A stretch of 64,000 bases of DNA from Symsagittifera roscoffensis (taxonomy: Eukaryota > Xenacoelomorpha > Acoela > Convolutidae), in the NCBI RefSeq assembly GCF_963678635.1, contig NC_087071.1:19097613-19161612 (forward strand), in the 5' to 3' direction. Shown here piece after piece: positions 22,993-35,979 of the stretch; the first letter of the stretch is position 1; each line of letters starts with the position of its first letter. A program made the translations under genes and the position numbers. The notes under the pieces are model-generated. The model was given only the letters and a program-made list of their open reading frames with translations, made no database searches and was not told where the DNA came from.

Positions 22993-24202
22993 AGATACTT
23001 TATAGGCTTCCGTACTCAGCGTTGGGTAGTATGCAATTTTAGTACACTAGGATCGGTGGGATGATGTCATCCATGGATGACCATTAGCTATAGATGCTAA
23101 TGATCACCATGTTTTTTATGACAAACAATTCTCCTGTTGTTTTACACGACAACCTATAGTCCCTCTGTAATAGGTGGTAATCTGCAATGGTCCCTATGTA
23201 GAATGTTTTCGGAGAAAAATTTCCACTTAAAAAATATCAAAAATTTTTTTTCAAAATTTTTCATTTCTTAGTTTTTTTTTTAAATTTTTTCTTCGAAATT
23301 TTTTCTCAAAATTTGTTTTCCATTTTTTCAAAATTTTTTCGAAAATTGTTTTTTCCGAGAGTTTTTTTTCGAAGATTTTCAATTTTTTCAGGATATTTTT
23401 TAAAATATTCTTTGTTTTCGTTTCTGCATTATGATAAGATGATCCTCACTTATACCAATGTATAACTAATGGTCTCTGCGCATAACTAATCATCTTTATA
23501 TATAGGGTATTGGTCTACACGTTTTATAGTTGTAATCCCGATGTGTAACTATAGATCTCTGTATATAACTAATGACCCCTATGTATAGCTAATAATCACT
23601 ATGCATGACTTATTAGCCCTATGTATAATTGATTCTCTCTATGTAACAGTAATGAACCCTATGTTTAGCTAATTACCCCTATTAAGAAATAATTTGCCCT
23701 ATGTAACACTAATGATCATTTGTATCACTTATGATTTTTTTATGTAGTTAATAATCCCTACGTACAACTTATAATCCCTATGTATAACTAATGACCACTA
23801 TGTATAACCGTTAATCTCGACATTTAACTAATGATTTCTTCACATAACTAATGATCTCTGTGGAAGCTAATGATCTCTGAAAAACTCTATCGTCACTATT
23901 TATAAGTAATGGTCGTTTTGTAAAAATCACTGTGCTAACCTAATTAACCCCATAAAACATAAATTCTCCCTATGTAACACTTGTTACCCATATTTATCAC
24001 TAATGATTTCTATTTATAACCTATAACCCCTACTTTAACTAATAATCCGTATAAAAAATTGATGATTCTTATGTATAACTAATGATCACTCTTATAACAA
24101 AGAAATCTAAAAAAAAAATTGACCCTAAGTTTACAAAACATAAAAAATGGTTAGGCTCAAATCAAATTCGATCGAATGCACTAGATGAATGGTTGAACCG
24201 AG

Positions 24203-24613
24203 AAAGTTGACCAACTCAATCTGTGTAGGTTGCTATGAGACTACAACCAAACCACGGAGCTGACATTTATCAAGAACTATTTTTCAAAGTTGAACACAAT
24301 ATCAACATCTTGCTGTGCAGCGTCTTTGCAGCGTGCAGTTTTGATATGAAAACAATTGTTGGCATTATCCTAAGAAGTGCAGCTTCAAATCTACGCTCAC
24401 CTTATGATCAAAGACTTGTGTTTCATGAGTTAGACAGTAAAAATCTAAGGAGATTCCCCTTTTGTTAAGCGCGCCGTTAATTTATGCTGATGTCCCCTGG
24501 CACACATCTTATGAACATGCGTAGGGGGAATGGAAAATTTTTCATCCATCAAAAGCAATGCACTTCAAACTGGGAACTTGATAAGATCTTCAAGGCTGTT
24601 TTATTTGAGATCA
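24203..24613 (+). other. unique 411-bp block that replaces module 1 in unit B
   Basis: This block takes the place of the 2.25-kb module 1. It contains a 77-residue frame at 24235-24468 (NHGADIYQELFFKVEHNI near the start) and a second one at 24484-24672, neither recognised. It may be an exon remnant of the gene whose last segment starts module 2. Confidence 0.5.
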
Positions 24614-27271
24614 TAAGAATTGCGCGATTATGCTTGAACCAAAACCAAAGGGAGATATTACAAAGATTTTAAATGACTATGATCAAAGTGATATAGAAAA
24701 CTTGACTGCCCATTGAAATTCAACGTGTTAGTATGCGCAGTTTCGAACTGCCGTGAGAACTCTCATGGGATTACTGATTTTCCAAAGACGAAAATTGAAC
24801 TCGAACACATTTTTTGGAAATTTGTATCAGTTTTTTTCGTCGGCCTGCAACATTTTAAATGAATCTGAGATTTCAATTTTTGTTGTAAGTAGTAGATGTT
24901 GGAGCGAAATGGGGGAGGGAGGTGGCGCTGGCACGAAGAGGAGAGACATTTTGCATTCTTAAAGATACTTTATAGGCTTCCGTACTCAGCGTTGGGTAGT
25001 ATGCAATTTTAGTACACTATGATCGGGGGGATGATGTCATCCATGGATGACCATTAGCTATAGATGCTAATGATCACCATGTTTTTTAAGACAAACAATT
25101 CTCCTCTTGTTTTACACGACAACCTATAGTCCCTCTGTAATAGGTGGTAATCTGCAATGCTCCCTATTTAGAATGTTTTCGGAGAAAATTTTCCACTTGA
25201 AAAAAAATAGCAAAATTTTTTTTTCAAAAGTTTTCATTTCTTAATTTTTTTTGAAAATTTTTTCTTCGAAATTTTTTCTCAAAGTTTTTTTTTCCATTTT
25301 TTCAAATTTTTTTCGAAAATTGTTTTTTCCGAGAGTTTTTTTTCGAAGATTTTCAATTTTTTCAGGATATTTTTTCAAATATTCTTTGTTTTCGTTTCTG
25401 CATTATGATAAGATGATCCTCACTTATACCTATGTATAACTAAAGATCTCTGCGCATAACTTATCATCTTTATATACAAGGTAATGGTCCGCACGTATTA
25501 TAATCCCTATGTGTAACTATAGATCTCTGTATATAACTAATGACCCCTATGTATAGCTAATAATCACTTTGCATGACTTATTAGCCCTCTGTATAATTGA
25601 TTCTCTCTTTATAACAGTAATGAACCCTATGCTTAGCTAATTACCCCTATTAAGAAATAATTTGCCCTATGTAATTTGTATGACTTATGATTTTTTTATG
25701 TAACTAATAATCCCTATGTACAACTAATAATCCCTATGTATAACTAATGACCACTATGTATAACTAATAATCTCGATATTTAAATAATAATTTCTTCACA
25801 GAACTAATGATCTCTGTGGAAGCTAATGATCTCTGAAAAAACTTTATCGTCACTATTTATAAGTAATGATCGTTTTGTAAAAATCACTGTGCTAACCTAA
25901 TTAAACCTATAAAAATTAAATTCTCCCTATGTAACACTTATTACCCATGTTTATCACTAATGATTTCTATTTATAACTTTGACCCCTACATTAACTAATA
26001 ATCCGTATGAATAATTGATGATTCTTTTGTATAACTAATGATCACTCTTATAACAATAAAATCTAAAAATGAAAATTGACCCTAAGTTTACAAAACATAA
26101 AAAATGGTTAGGCTCAAATCAAATTCGATCGAATGCACTAGATGAATGGTTGAACCGAGCAAGGAATGAACGGAGGCATGGATGGGTTGATGGCTATTTG
26201 GCCTAATGATTAGTTGAATCGATGGAACACTGGATAGACATATGGATGATAGATGGCTAGCTAGATTGCTGGTTGGATAACTTGATATTCGAATGGGTAG
26301 AGGGTTGGATCGAAATATGGATGACTCGCTGGAAAGTTAGATGGCTGGGTGATGAATTGATCGAAGGACATATAGCTGAATAGCTAGGTGCCGATTGATG
26401 TTATGTACGATGTGTGTCTAGATTTAGGAATAGTTTGATTGGTTGCTGGCTGAATAGACTGATTATGAGTGGCCTGATGGATGAACGGATGATGGGACAG
26501 ATAACTGACTACAAGAATTGTTGTTTGAATAACAGGATGGATGCTTGGATAGTTGACTGTCTGGATGAATTGTTTGGTTGATAAATCGTCTGATGGATGG
26601 GTGGCTAGATGGATGGATGGCTTGATCCATAATTCAATCTTTTTGTCACCCCTATAAAAGCTGTTCTATGCTTGTAGAGCAAGGTATGAAAAATTGCAAC
26701 TCATTTTGCACACATTAAAATTCAAAACATGATAGTTGCAGAAATTACCCTTAATTATTCGAGTAAATTTTCGGGTGATAAAAACTCTTTAAAAAAACAG
26801 CGTGTTTAAATATCTAAGTAGTGCACTACTTTTGATTTTTTTTCACATAGAAGAGGAAATTTCAAAGAACAGACAAATGGCTTCCTGTCATAGTTATTGG
26901 TCACCGTCTTCAGACAATTAAATCAAAATTATCAAATAATTAGGAATTTTGATTCAAAATTCCAGTTTTGAAAGTTAAAACGATTGAATAAGACGGTTTT
27001 TAGGCTCAAAAGTTATCTAAATACTCGCCTTCGTGTAAAACTAGCAAAACAATTGATTGAATTGAGCTTGTGTTCCATTTATTTCTTACGTTGTCCTCTT
27101 TCTAGATGACCGTAATCGACACAAACCATCTCAGTGTTCCAGTACAACATGGATTTCTCGCAATTCGGCGCAACATGATTAGCAAGGAAGTTTTTCATCT
27201 TACACTTTGGCTGATGCCTATTGACAGTTGTCGAGCAAAAGGTCGATCGTCCACTTCTTTTCTTTTCCTCA

Positions 27272-27523
27272 TCAAAAAGTCCCAGAAGTCGAACTATTCT
27301 TCATTAAAGTTAGGTTGAATCTTTTTTTTCGAGTTTTCATTGAACTGAGTTGACTTTTGAAATGACCGATTGATTGCGGTAGTTGTTCACCCGAAGGACC
27401 GGCACTATTGCTAGCGTTAGTCTTAGTAGAGGAAAAAAAATGAAGTTTGTGGAATAATTTCTCACACTTTTGTTTTAAACAATCTAATTTTGCGGTTAGA
27501 CGATGATCGGAAACTGAACACAA
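27272..27523 (-). other. conserved minus-strand frame in module 1
   Basis: An 83-residue frame (VSDHRLTAKLDCLKQKCEKL, then NASNSAGPSGEQLPQSIG) is kept in units C and D (31073-31327) and in part in A (21503-21697). The first half looks like an amphipathic coiled coil. No family is recognised, and there is no obvious start or splice context. Confidence 0.25.
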
Positions 27524-30500
27524 TTTTTCGAAACAATCGTATTATTTGACACTCAGGCATAAAATTGAAGCCTCAAAGACGAGAAATTTTTTTTCCTGTT
27601 GTCAGCTGTATAACAAGGATCAAAAAGTAGAAAAATTTTGCTCTAGTGGAATTATACATTACGTCTCTACGGTTGGTTTTTTTGCTCAACTTTCCAAGGT
27701 TTTTATCAAAATTTCAATAGGAGGATTTTGCTGTGTAAAAATTAAATCCACTTAGAAACTGTGTAAACTGAAAATGCAAAAAGGAAAAGTTCATTGTTTC
27801 AGTTTGTATTAAACAATATTCAGCTCTGTGCAGGACTTATAGACAATAATGTGTAGTTAATCATGTCTTTTGTATGGGATATAGTTCGCAACGAGTTCAA
27901 ATCCTACCTTGTTAGTTCTGCTTGGTTTAAAAAGACAAAGATTTCTGCAAAGAGGACGAATGCAAAGCATATGAAATGCCATCACAACTTGTGAGAGAAA
28001 AACTAATCGTGTGCAGCCTTTATCTATACCATTCAGAAGTCAAACTCGTGGTTTTTTCTTCTAGCGCGAGAAATCTTCATATCATATAAAGTTATTGCGG
28101 TAAGCGTGCGAGATTGTTAAAAAAGAGCAGGCTTGGCTCTAATTTGCGCAGATATATAAAACGAAACAAAGTTTTTTTAAAGCAGGAAGAAACCATCTCG
28201 TGTCAAGACATTAAGTTTTAAACATAATAGAAATAGAAAAATAGTTTTTTTTTGTTTGTCTGAAAAGGTATATATTTGTTTTTCTATTTATTCAGTTGGA
28301 AGTTTCTTAATAATTTCTATGTTCAGAAACATACATGCAATTAGTTTTTTTTCATGTTTTTGATCTGATGTTGTCTTTTTTTTATCAATTAGTTCAAAGT
28401 ATTTGCTCACTGTTGTTAAAGAATTGCGCGATTATTCTAGAACCAAAACCAAAGGGAGATATTACAAAGATTTTAATTGACTATGATCAAAGTGATATAG
28501 AAAACTTGACTGCCCATTGAAATTCAACGTGTGGTATGCGCAGTTTTGAACTGCCGTGAGAACTCTCATGGGATTAGTGATTTTCCAAAGACGAAAATTG
28601 AACTCGAACACATTTTTGGGAAATTTGTATCAGTTTTTTTCGTCGGCCTGCAACATTTTAAATGAATCTGAGATTTCAATTTTTGTTGTAAGTAGTAGAT
28701 GTTGGAGCGAAATAGGGGAGGGAGATGGCGCTGGCACGAAGAGGAGAGACATTTTGCATTCTTAAAGATACTTTATAGGCTTCCGTACTCAGCGTTGTGT
28801 AGTATGCAATTTAAGTACACTAGGATCGGAGGGATGATGTCCTCCATGGATGACCATTAGCTATAGATGCTAATGATCACCATGTTTTTTTATGACAAAC
28901 AATTCTCCTCTTGTTTTACACGACAACCTATAGTCACTCTGTAATAGGTGGTAATCTGCAATGGTCCCTATGAAGAATATTTTCGGAGAAAAATTTCCAC
29001 TTAAAAATGTCAAAAATTTTTTTCAAAATTTTTCATTTCTTAATTTTTTGAAAATTTTTTCTTCGAAATTTTTTATCAAAACTTTTTTTTTCCATTTTTT
29101 CAAAATTTTTTCAAAAATTATTTTTTCCGAGAGTTTTTTTCCGAAGATTTTCATTTTTTTCAGGATATTTTTTCAAATACTCTTTGTTTTCGTTTCTGCA
29201 TTATGATAAGATGATCCTCACTTATACCTATGTATAACTAATGATCTCTGCGCATAACTAATCATCTTTATTTATAAGGTATTGGTCCGCACGTATTATA
29301 GTTGTTAATCCCTATGTGTAACTATAGATCTCTGTATATAACTAATGATCCCTATGTATAGCTAATAATCACTATGCATGACTTATTAGCCCTATGTATA
29401 ATTGATTCTCTCTTTATAACAGTAATGAACCCTATGCTTAGCTAATTACCCCTATTAAGAAATAATTTGCCCTATGTAATTTGTATGACTTATGATTTTT
29501 TTATGTAACTAATAATCCCTATGTACAACTAATAATCCCTATGTATAACTAATGACCACTATGTATAACTGATAATCTCGATATTTAACTAATGATTTCT
29601 TCACATAACTAATGATCTCTGTGGAAGCTAATGATCTCTGAAAAAACTTTATTGTCATTATTTATAAGTAATGATCGTTTTGTAAAAATCACTGTGCTAA
29701 CCTTATTAACCCCATAAAAAATAAATTCTCCCTATGTAACACTTATTACCCATGTTTATCACTAATGATTTCTATTTATAACTTTTAACCCCTACATTAA
29801 CTAGTAATCCGTATAAATAATTGATGATTCCTATGTATAACTAATGATCACTCTTATAACAATGAAATCTAAAAATAAAAATTGACCCTAAGTTTACAAA
29901 ACATAAAAAATGGTTAGGCTCAAATCAAATTCGATCGAATGCACTAGATGAATGGTTGAACCGAGCAAGGAATGAACGGAGGCATGGATGGGTTGATGGC
30001 TAGTTGGCCTAATGATTAGTTGAATCGACGGAACACTGGATAGACATATGGATGATAGATGGCTAGCTAGATTGCTGGTTGGATAACTTGATATTCGAAT
30101 GGGTAGAGGGTTGGATCGAAATATGGATGACTCGCTGGAAAGTTAGATGGCTGGGGGATGAATTGATCGAAGGACATATAGCTGAATAGGTTGCTGATTG
30201 ATGTAATGTACGATGTGTGTCTAGATATAGGAATAGTTTGATTGGTTGCTGGCTGGATGGACTGATTATGAGTGGCCTGATGGATGAACGGATGATGGGA
30301 CAGATAACTGACTACAAGAATTGTTGTTTGAATAACAGGATGGATGCTTGGATAGTTGACTGTCTGGATGAATTGTTTGGTTGATAAATCGTCTGATGGA
30401 TGGATGGCTAGATGGATGGATGACTTGATGCATAATTCAATCTTTTTGTCACCCCTATAAAAGCTGTTCTATGCTTGTAGAGCAAGGTATAAAAATTTGC

Positions 30501-32611
30501 AGCTCATTTTGCACACATTAAGATTCATAACATGATAATTGCAGAAATGACCCTTAATTATTCTAGTAAATTTTCGGGTGATAAAAACTATTAAAGAAAC
30601 AGCGTGTTTAAATATCTAAGTAGTGCACTACTTTTGATTTTTTTTCACATAGAAGAGGAAATTTCAAAGAACAGAAAAATGGCTTCCTGTCATAGTTATT
30701 GGCCACCGTCTTCAGACAATTAAATCAAAACTATCAAATAATTGGGAATTTTGATTCAAAATTCCAGTTTTGAAAGTTAAAACGATTGAATAGGACGGTT
30801 TTTAGGCTCAAAAGTTATCTAAATACTCGCCCTCGTGTAAAGCTAGCAAAGCAATTGATTGAATTGAGCTTGTGTTCCATTTTTTTCTTACGTTGTCCCC
30901 TTTCTAGATGACCGTAATTGACACAAATCTTCTCAGTGTTCCAGTACAACATGGATTTCTCGCAATTAGGCGCAACATGAATAGCAAGAAAGTTTTCATC
31001 TTACACTTTGGCTGATGCCTATTGACAGTTGTCGAGCAAAAGGTCGATCGTCCACTTCTTTTCTTTTCCTCATCAAAAAGTCCCAGAGGTCGAACTCATC
31101 TTCATCAAAGTTAGGTTGAATCTTTTTTTTTTTCGAGTTTTCATTGAACTGAGTTGACTTTTGAATTGACCGATTGATTGCGGTAGTTGTTCACCCGAAG
31201 GACCGGCACTATTGCTAGCGTTAGTCTTAGTAGCGGAAAAAAATTGAAGTTTGTGGAATAATTCCTCACACTTTTGTTTTAAACAATCTAGTTTTGCGGT
31301 TAGACGATGATCGGAAACTGAACACAATTTTTCGAAACAATCGTATTATTTGACACTCAGGCATAAAATTGAAGCCTCAAAGACGAGAAATTTTTTTTCC
31401 TGTTGTCAGCTGTATAACAAGGATCAAAAAGTAGAAAAATTTTGCTCTAGTGGAATTATACATTACGTCTCTACGGTTGGTTTTTTTGCTCAACTTTCCA
31501 AGGTTTTTATCAAAATTTCAATAGGAGGATTTTGCTGTGTAAAAATTAAATCCACTTAGAAACTGTGTAAACTGAAAATGCAAAAAGGAAAAGTTCATTG
31601 TTTCAGTTTGTATTAAACAATATTCAGCTCTGTGCAGGACTTATAGACAATAATGTGTAGTTAATCATGTCTTTTGTATGGGATATAGTTCGCAACGAGT
31701 TCAAATCCTACCTTGTTAGTTCTGCTTGGTTTAAAAAGACAAAGATTTCTGCAAAGAGGACGAATGCAAAGCATATGAAATGCCATCACAAATTGTGAGA
31801 GAAAAACTAATCGTGTGCGGCCTTTATCTATACCATTCAGAAGTCATACTCGTGGTTTTTTCTTCTAGCGCGAGAAATCTTCATATCATATAAAGTTATT
31901 GCGGTAAGCGTGCGAGATTGTTAAAAAAGAGCAGGTTTGACTCTAATTTGCGCAGATATATAAAGCAGGAAGAAACCATCTCGTGTCAAGACATTAAGTT
32001 TTAAACATAATAGAAAAAGAAAAATAGTTTTTTTTGTTTGTCTGAAAAGGTATATATTTGTTTTCCTATTTATTCAGTTGGATGTTTTTTTAAATATTTT
32101 CGATGTTCAGAAATATACATGCAATTAATTTTTCATGTTTTTGATCTGATGTTGTCTTTTTTTATCAATTAGTTCAAAGTATTTGCTCACTGTTGTTAAA
32201 TATAAAAACTGTATAATTTAAATGATATAAAAAAACTAATAAAACTGAATCCATCATAGACAAAAAAAACTACTTTTTCAGTGAAACTTTCCTTTTCTTT
32301 TGTCTATTTTTTAATGACCTTACGTCTTTTATAAGATAACCTCAAACTATCTGATACGCTAAGAGTTACTTCATGTTTAATGTTGAAGTTTGTTTTTCAC
32401 TGTCTCGAAACTGAAGTTTTTCAATTTTGTTTTGTTGGATAACTGATAGTAATTTATCACTGTTCTTATAAAAAAAGTGTATTTTAAATTAAAGACAAAT
32501 TTTATTCAACACCTAATGTTAAATGGAATGAAAAACGTGAAGAAAATTTTTTTAGTGAACTTTTCACTTTCTTTTGTTTATTTTTAAAAGCCCGCGTCAT
32601 AAAAAAGTAGT

Positions 32612-32749
32612 ATGAGTGATTCGAAGAGAAAAAGAAAACAGGTGTCACGATGTCTCAACAATATTGACTATGTTCAAGATAAATTTGCTTTTGATGATTA
32701 TAGTGCTTTGAGTCCCATCTATTCAGGGTCTCAAAATATGATCCCGTAA
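32612..32749 (+). CDS. possible small ORF, 45 residues
   Basis: ATG at 32612 opens a frame of 45 residues: a basic start (MSDSKRKRKQVSRCLNNI), then an acidic/aromatic part (YVQDKFAFDDYSALSP), ending at TAA 32747-32749. Composition is protein-like, unlike the surrounding low-complexity DNA, and KRKRK could be a nuclear-localisation signal. It may be a first exon, or a relic; nothing around it supports a function. Confidence 0.25.
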   Translation: MSDSKRKRKQVSRCLNNIDYVQDKFAFDDYSALSPIYSGSQNMIP

Positions 32750-35700
32750 ATTAAGTGTTTTTCTTTTTGCTTTGTACTATTGGAAAAAAAATAAAAACGC
32801 CACGGAAAAAAATCAATTACCCAAATAATTGATCAATATGATTGCATATCTCTCTTTGTTATAGTTTGTACCAGAAATGGGCAAACACATGTTATGAGTA
32901 TGAATTTTTGTAAGAACCCGTATTGATGTAAGGTGCTTGAATATTTTTTTTAAATGTAAGCCTACTTTTTGCATGCTTATATGTTTACTTGTATGTTCGT
33001 ATATATTATGCATGTGAAAAAGCGTGCATGTATCTAATTGGTCTAATTGGTGTAGGTTGATTTGTTTAAATGTACGACAATCCTACGTGAATGATGTGTA
33101 TACGTCTGCACGCCTGGACCTGGACTTATAATTGATTTAAAATTTAGTGTCTGTATAATTTATGTTAATTGTGTTGACCATTATCTGTGTTTATGCGGTA
33201 CGTTTCCGAATAATAATAGGGTGTCTTTTTTACAAGAGTTTCAAAGCGTATTAAAATGTGTAACTACAATTGGAATCGAACTCCTAAGCTAAAAATCATG
33301 ATTGTTTTGCTAGAAATTTCAAATAACTTCACTAGACACTATAGATTTTGTGTGTGCGTGCCTATGTGATGTTTGTTGACTTGTTGATCGTGTCTAAATG
33401 ATTCCTCGGTGTAAATATGACAGGGATTTATTGAAAGTTTTTACGTACATATGGATGAATGGATGACGTATGTGCTCACCAAAACAGTGTGTAATTTATG
33501 TTTTCATGGTAATTTGTACAAATAGCTACTCAAGTATTTGTCTGATGAGGCAAAATGAGACTTTAAATTTTGAATAATTGAATGGTTTGTGAATTCTTTG
33601 AAAGATGCAAGGTTTTTAGTCTAGATAGTATAAAAGGACAAAAAAAGTACCATATACTTGTGTATGGGTTAAAAGTATGTATGGTCGTGCGTACGTATGG
33701 GCTTGGGTAGTTGTGCAGTTCTGTTTGTTTAGAAATTTGTTCACGGATGTTTTTTGTCATGTGCTTACCAATAACGTATAATACGTATAAACTCAATCAG
33801 AAGTATGACTATTCATCCAAAACAATCTTCTTCAAGAAGATTCCAGTTTACTCACTAAGGTTTGTAATATACATCACATGTTAGATACATTATGCGTAAG
33901 TTGAATTTTTCACATATGTGATCATAACTATCTGGACGTTTTTTTTGTGTCTGTGCTTTTTATAAAGTACATTTTTTCTCAAGTTAGTTTTGAAAAAAAA
34001 ATTTTTTTTTGTGCTAACTGAGGGTTCATATACAGCTGAAAGTATAATTATAGCCCAAACTTCATCTTATTTTTTTGTCTATTTGGTTGAAAAAACTAAA
34101 AGTTTTCTTCAACATACTGTACATGGTCTTCCATGCAGGAGAAACTACAAATCCAGTTTTGTCTACTTGTGGCTTTGTTTTTGTATTGGAGTAGTGTAAG
34201 TTTATTTGTATGCTATCTTTTTATATACTTTTGTTTTTATATATTCATCTTGTTCTGTTTGTTTTTGTGTAACTTCATCAGTGAAAAATTTCTTTTAAGC
34301 GTTCAACAAAATTATTTGAGAACTTTAATTGTTAGTTAAAAGGAACTCAGTTAAACTCCATATTGTTTTAGCTAAAATGTCTAGTAGACACTTTTTTTTA
34401 CAGATGCAATTTAGGTACAACACGGTTAGCAGAGTATATGTGAAAACCTGAACATTTTGCTTATGAACTTCAAAAAACCGAGACTTATATGCATACGTGT
34501 TCAATAAAATATTTTTTTTTCTTTTTGCATGTTTTCTGAAAACTACGAAAACCTTCTGCTGACAATTGAAGAGACAAAACCATTTTTGCCTGAGGTTAAA
34601 GTGTGTAGGAAATTTTTTGGCATCACTATCAAAAATTTTAACTTTTTTGCATAGTTTAGAAAAGGCAGAGTGATTACCGCACAATGTTTGAATACGGAGT
34701 TTTTTCGCATCAATTTGAGAAACTGAAATTCAAATTTCAATCTAACTTGAAAAAGTAATTTGAAACTCAAGAAATGATGTCATGGTTTGTTAAAAAATTA
34801 TCTTATGGATTTATACCACTTTTTAAGACCATGGTTTTTAACACCACTTTTGTTCAGTTATATGCTCATTTCAAACTGTAAATGATATTGAATATGTTTC
34901 TTTTTTCATTATTGGCTTGGTTGAGTTTATAGTCATTCTAGATTGCTCTATTGAAATTGAGATTTTTTATGTGCTTCAAGCGATTGTACTTTCTAACAAA
35001 AACGTTTTTTCCAATTTATATTATAGGAAATACAAAATCAGTGTCCTGTTGCTTGAGATCGCTGATTCTTTTGATTAGGTTACAGTCAACCGAAACAATT
35101 TCTTGAGAGTTCTGTAGATATTTGCTAAGTTTCCGTTATCTGAGTTTCAAGTTATCTCAAAACTTCCTCGAAAGTAATTGTTAAAAGAAATAATTGTTAT
35201 GAGATAAATCCGTATATGCTGTTTTGAAAGTTTTGACTGCATTCCTGGTAGGTTTCTTTTATCTGAAATGTAAGTTAGCGGTCTCAACAGTCAAAACTGT
35301 TAAAGTATTATTAAGAAAACCTCCTGAGATTTCTTAAAATCACTTGAATTGCAGAGAAAAACTTTAGCAAGATAACAGTCTTAACAGTCAAAACTATGAA
35401 GAAAATCAAAATCATGAGTTATAACAATTTTTAACGAAAAAAGAAAAAAATATATATTATAAAATTTTTTTACTCAACAGTTTCATTCAAAAAGAAGTGA
35501 AGTAAGCTTTTAACAGATTGTAACAAAAAACGGAAACTATTTAAATTGAACTAAAGATTAAATTGCTTGATTTTTAAATTGTTATTTTAGCAGTCAACAA
35601 TCTCAATCTTGCAAAATAGCTCAGCGTAATTTCATTAATTTGCTATAGCTAAATTTATAGTTGTTAATTTTTTATGGATTGATTGAAAGAAACTGTTCAG

Positions 35701-35979
35701 TTTCTACTCAGATTGTCACATTGTAACAAAATGAGGGCAAATGAATAAAAAATGGGAGAAAAGGGTATAAAAAGAGGTTGGTAGCTATTTTAAAAGCATA
35801 AACAAAAGTAAATCATTATATACATTGCACTGTACACGCACACCGGGTGTTTCAATGAGCAGCTAATGAGTGCAACAAATCATGGCCAAAACCTCTTTAT
35901 TTTTGATCTGAAACACCAATGACCTATCTGATGTATTTCTGAAGAGTATGAGCAAACGTTGAGTCTTCGAATGTTAACA
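32750..35979. other. AT-rich DNA without a recognisable gene
   Basis: Sequence of TATGTA/ACATAC-type low complexity (32800-33800) followed by T- and A-rich DNA. The longest frames (for example 119 residues on the minus strand at 34325-34684) are rich in Lys, Phe and Asn and have no domain. A short inverted pair GGTGTTTCA ... TGAAACACC sits at about 35844-35911. Confidence 0.5.

Larger units (their letters stand above)
20377..32200 (+). repeat. tandem array of a 3.8-kb unit (A, B short, C, D partial)
   Basis: Each unit starts GAATGGTTGAACCG: A at 20377, B at 24187, C at 26144, D at 29950. A and C are 3810 and 3806 bases; B is 1957; D stops at 32200. A full unit has two modules. Module 1 (20393-22646, 26160-28420, 29966-32200) opens with degenerate GATGGATGG DNA and continues with about 1.8 kb of unique sequence. 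Module 2 (22647-24202, 24614-26159, 28421-29965) holds a conserved coding-like start, a T-rich GAAAATTTTTC stretch and about 30 degenerate copies of TATGTATAACTAATGATCCC. The copies are very similar by eye, so the array is recent or homogenised. Confidence 0.92.

Noticed and set aside
20400-30430. GATGGATGG and TATGTATAACTAATGATCCC stretches considered as a CRISPR array
   Set aside because: The units are directly adjacent and degenerate with no unique spacers of fixed length, and the context is eukaryotic.
34325-34684. 119-residue minus-strand frame
   Set aside because: Low-complexity Lys/Phe/Asn composition in AT-rich DNA, with no domain, no splice context and no repeat copy.
35843-35911. 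GGTGTTTCA ... TGAAACACC inverted pair as a transposon end
   Set aside because: A nine-base pair separated by about 50 bases, with no partner elsewhere and no target duplication seen. It could be chance.
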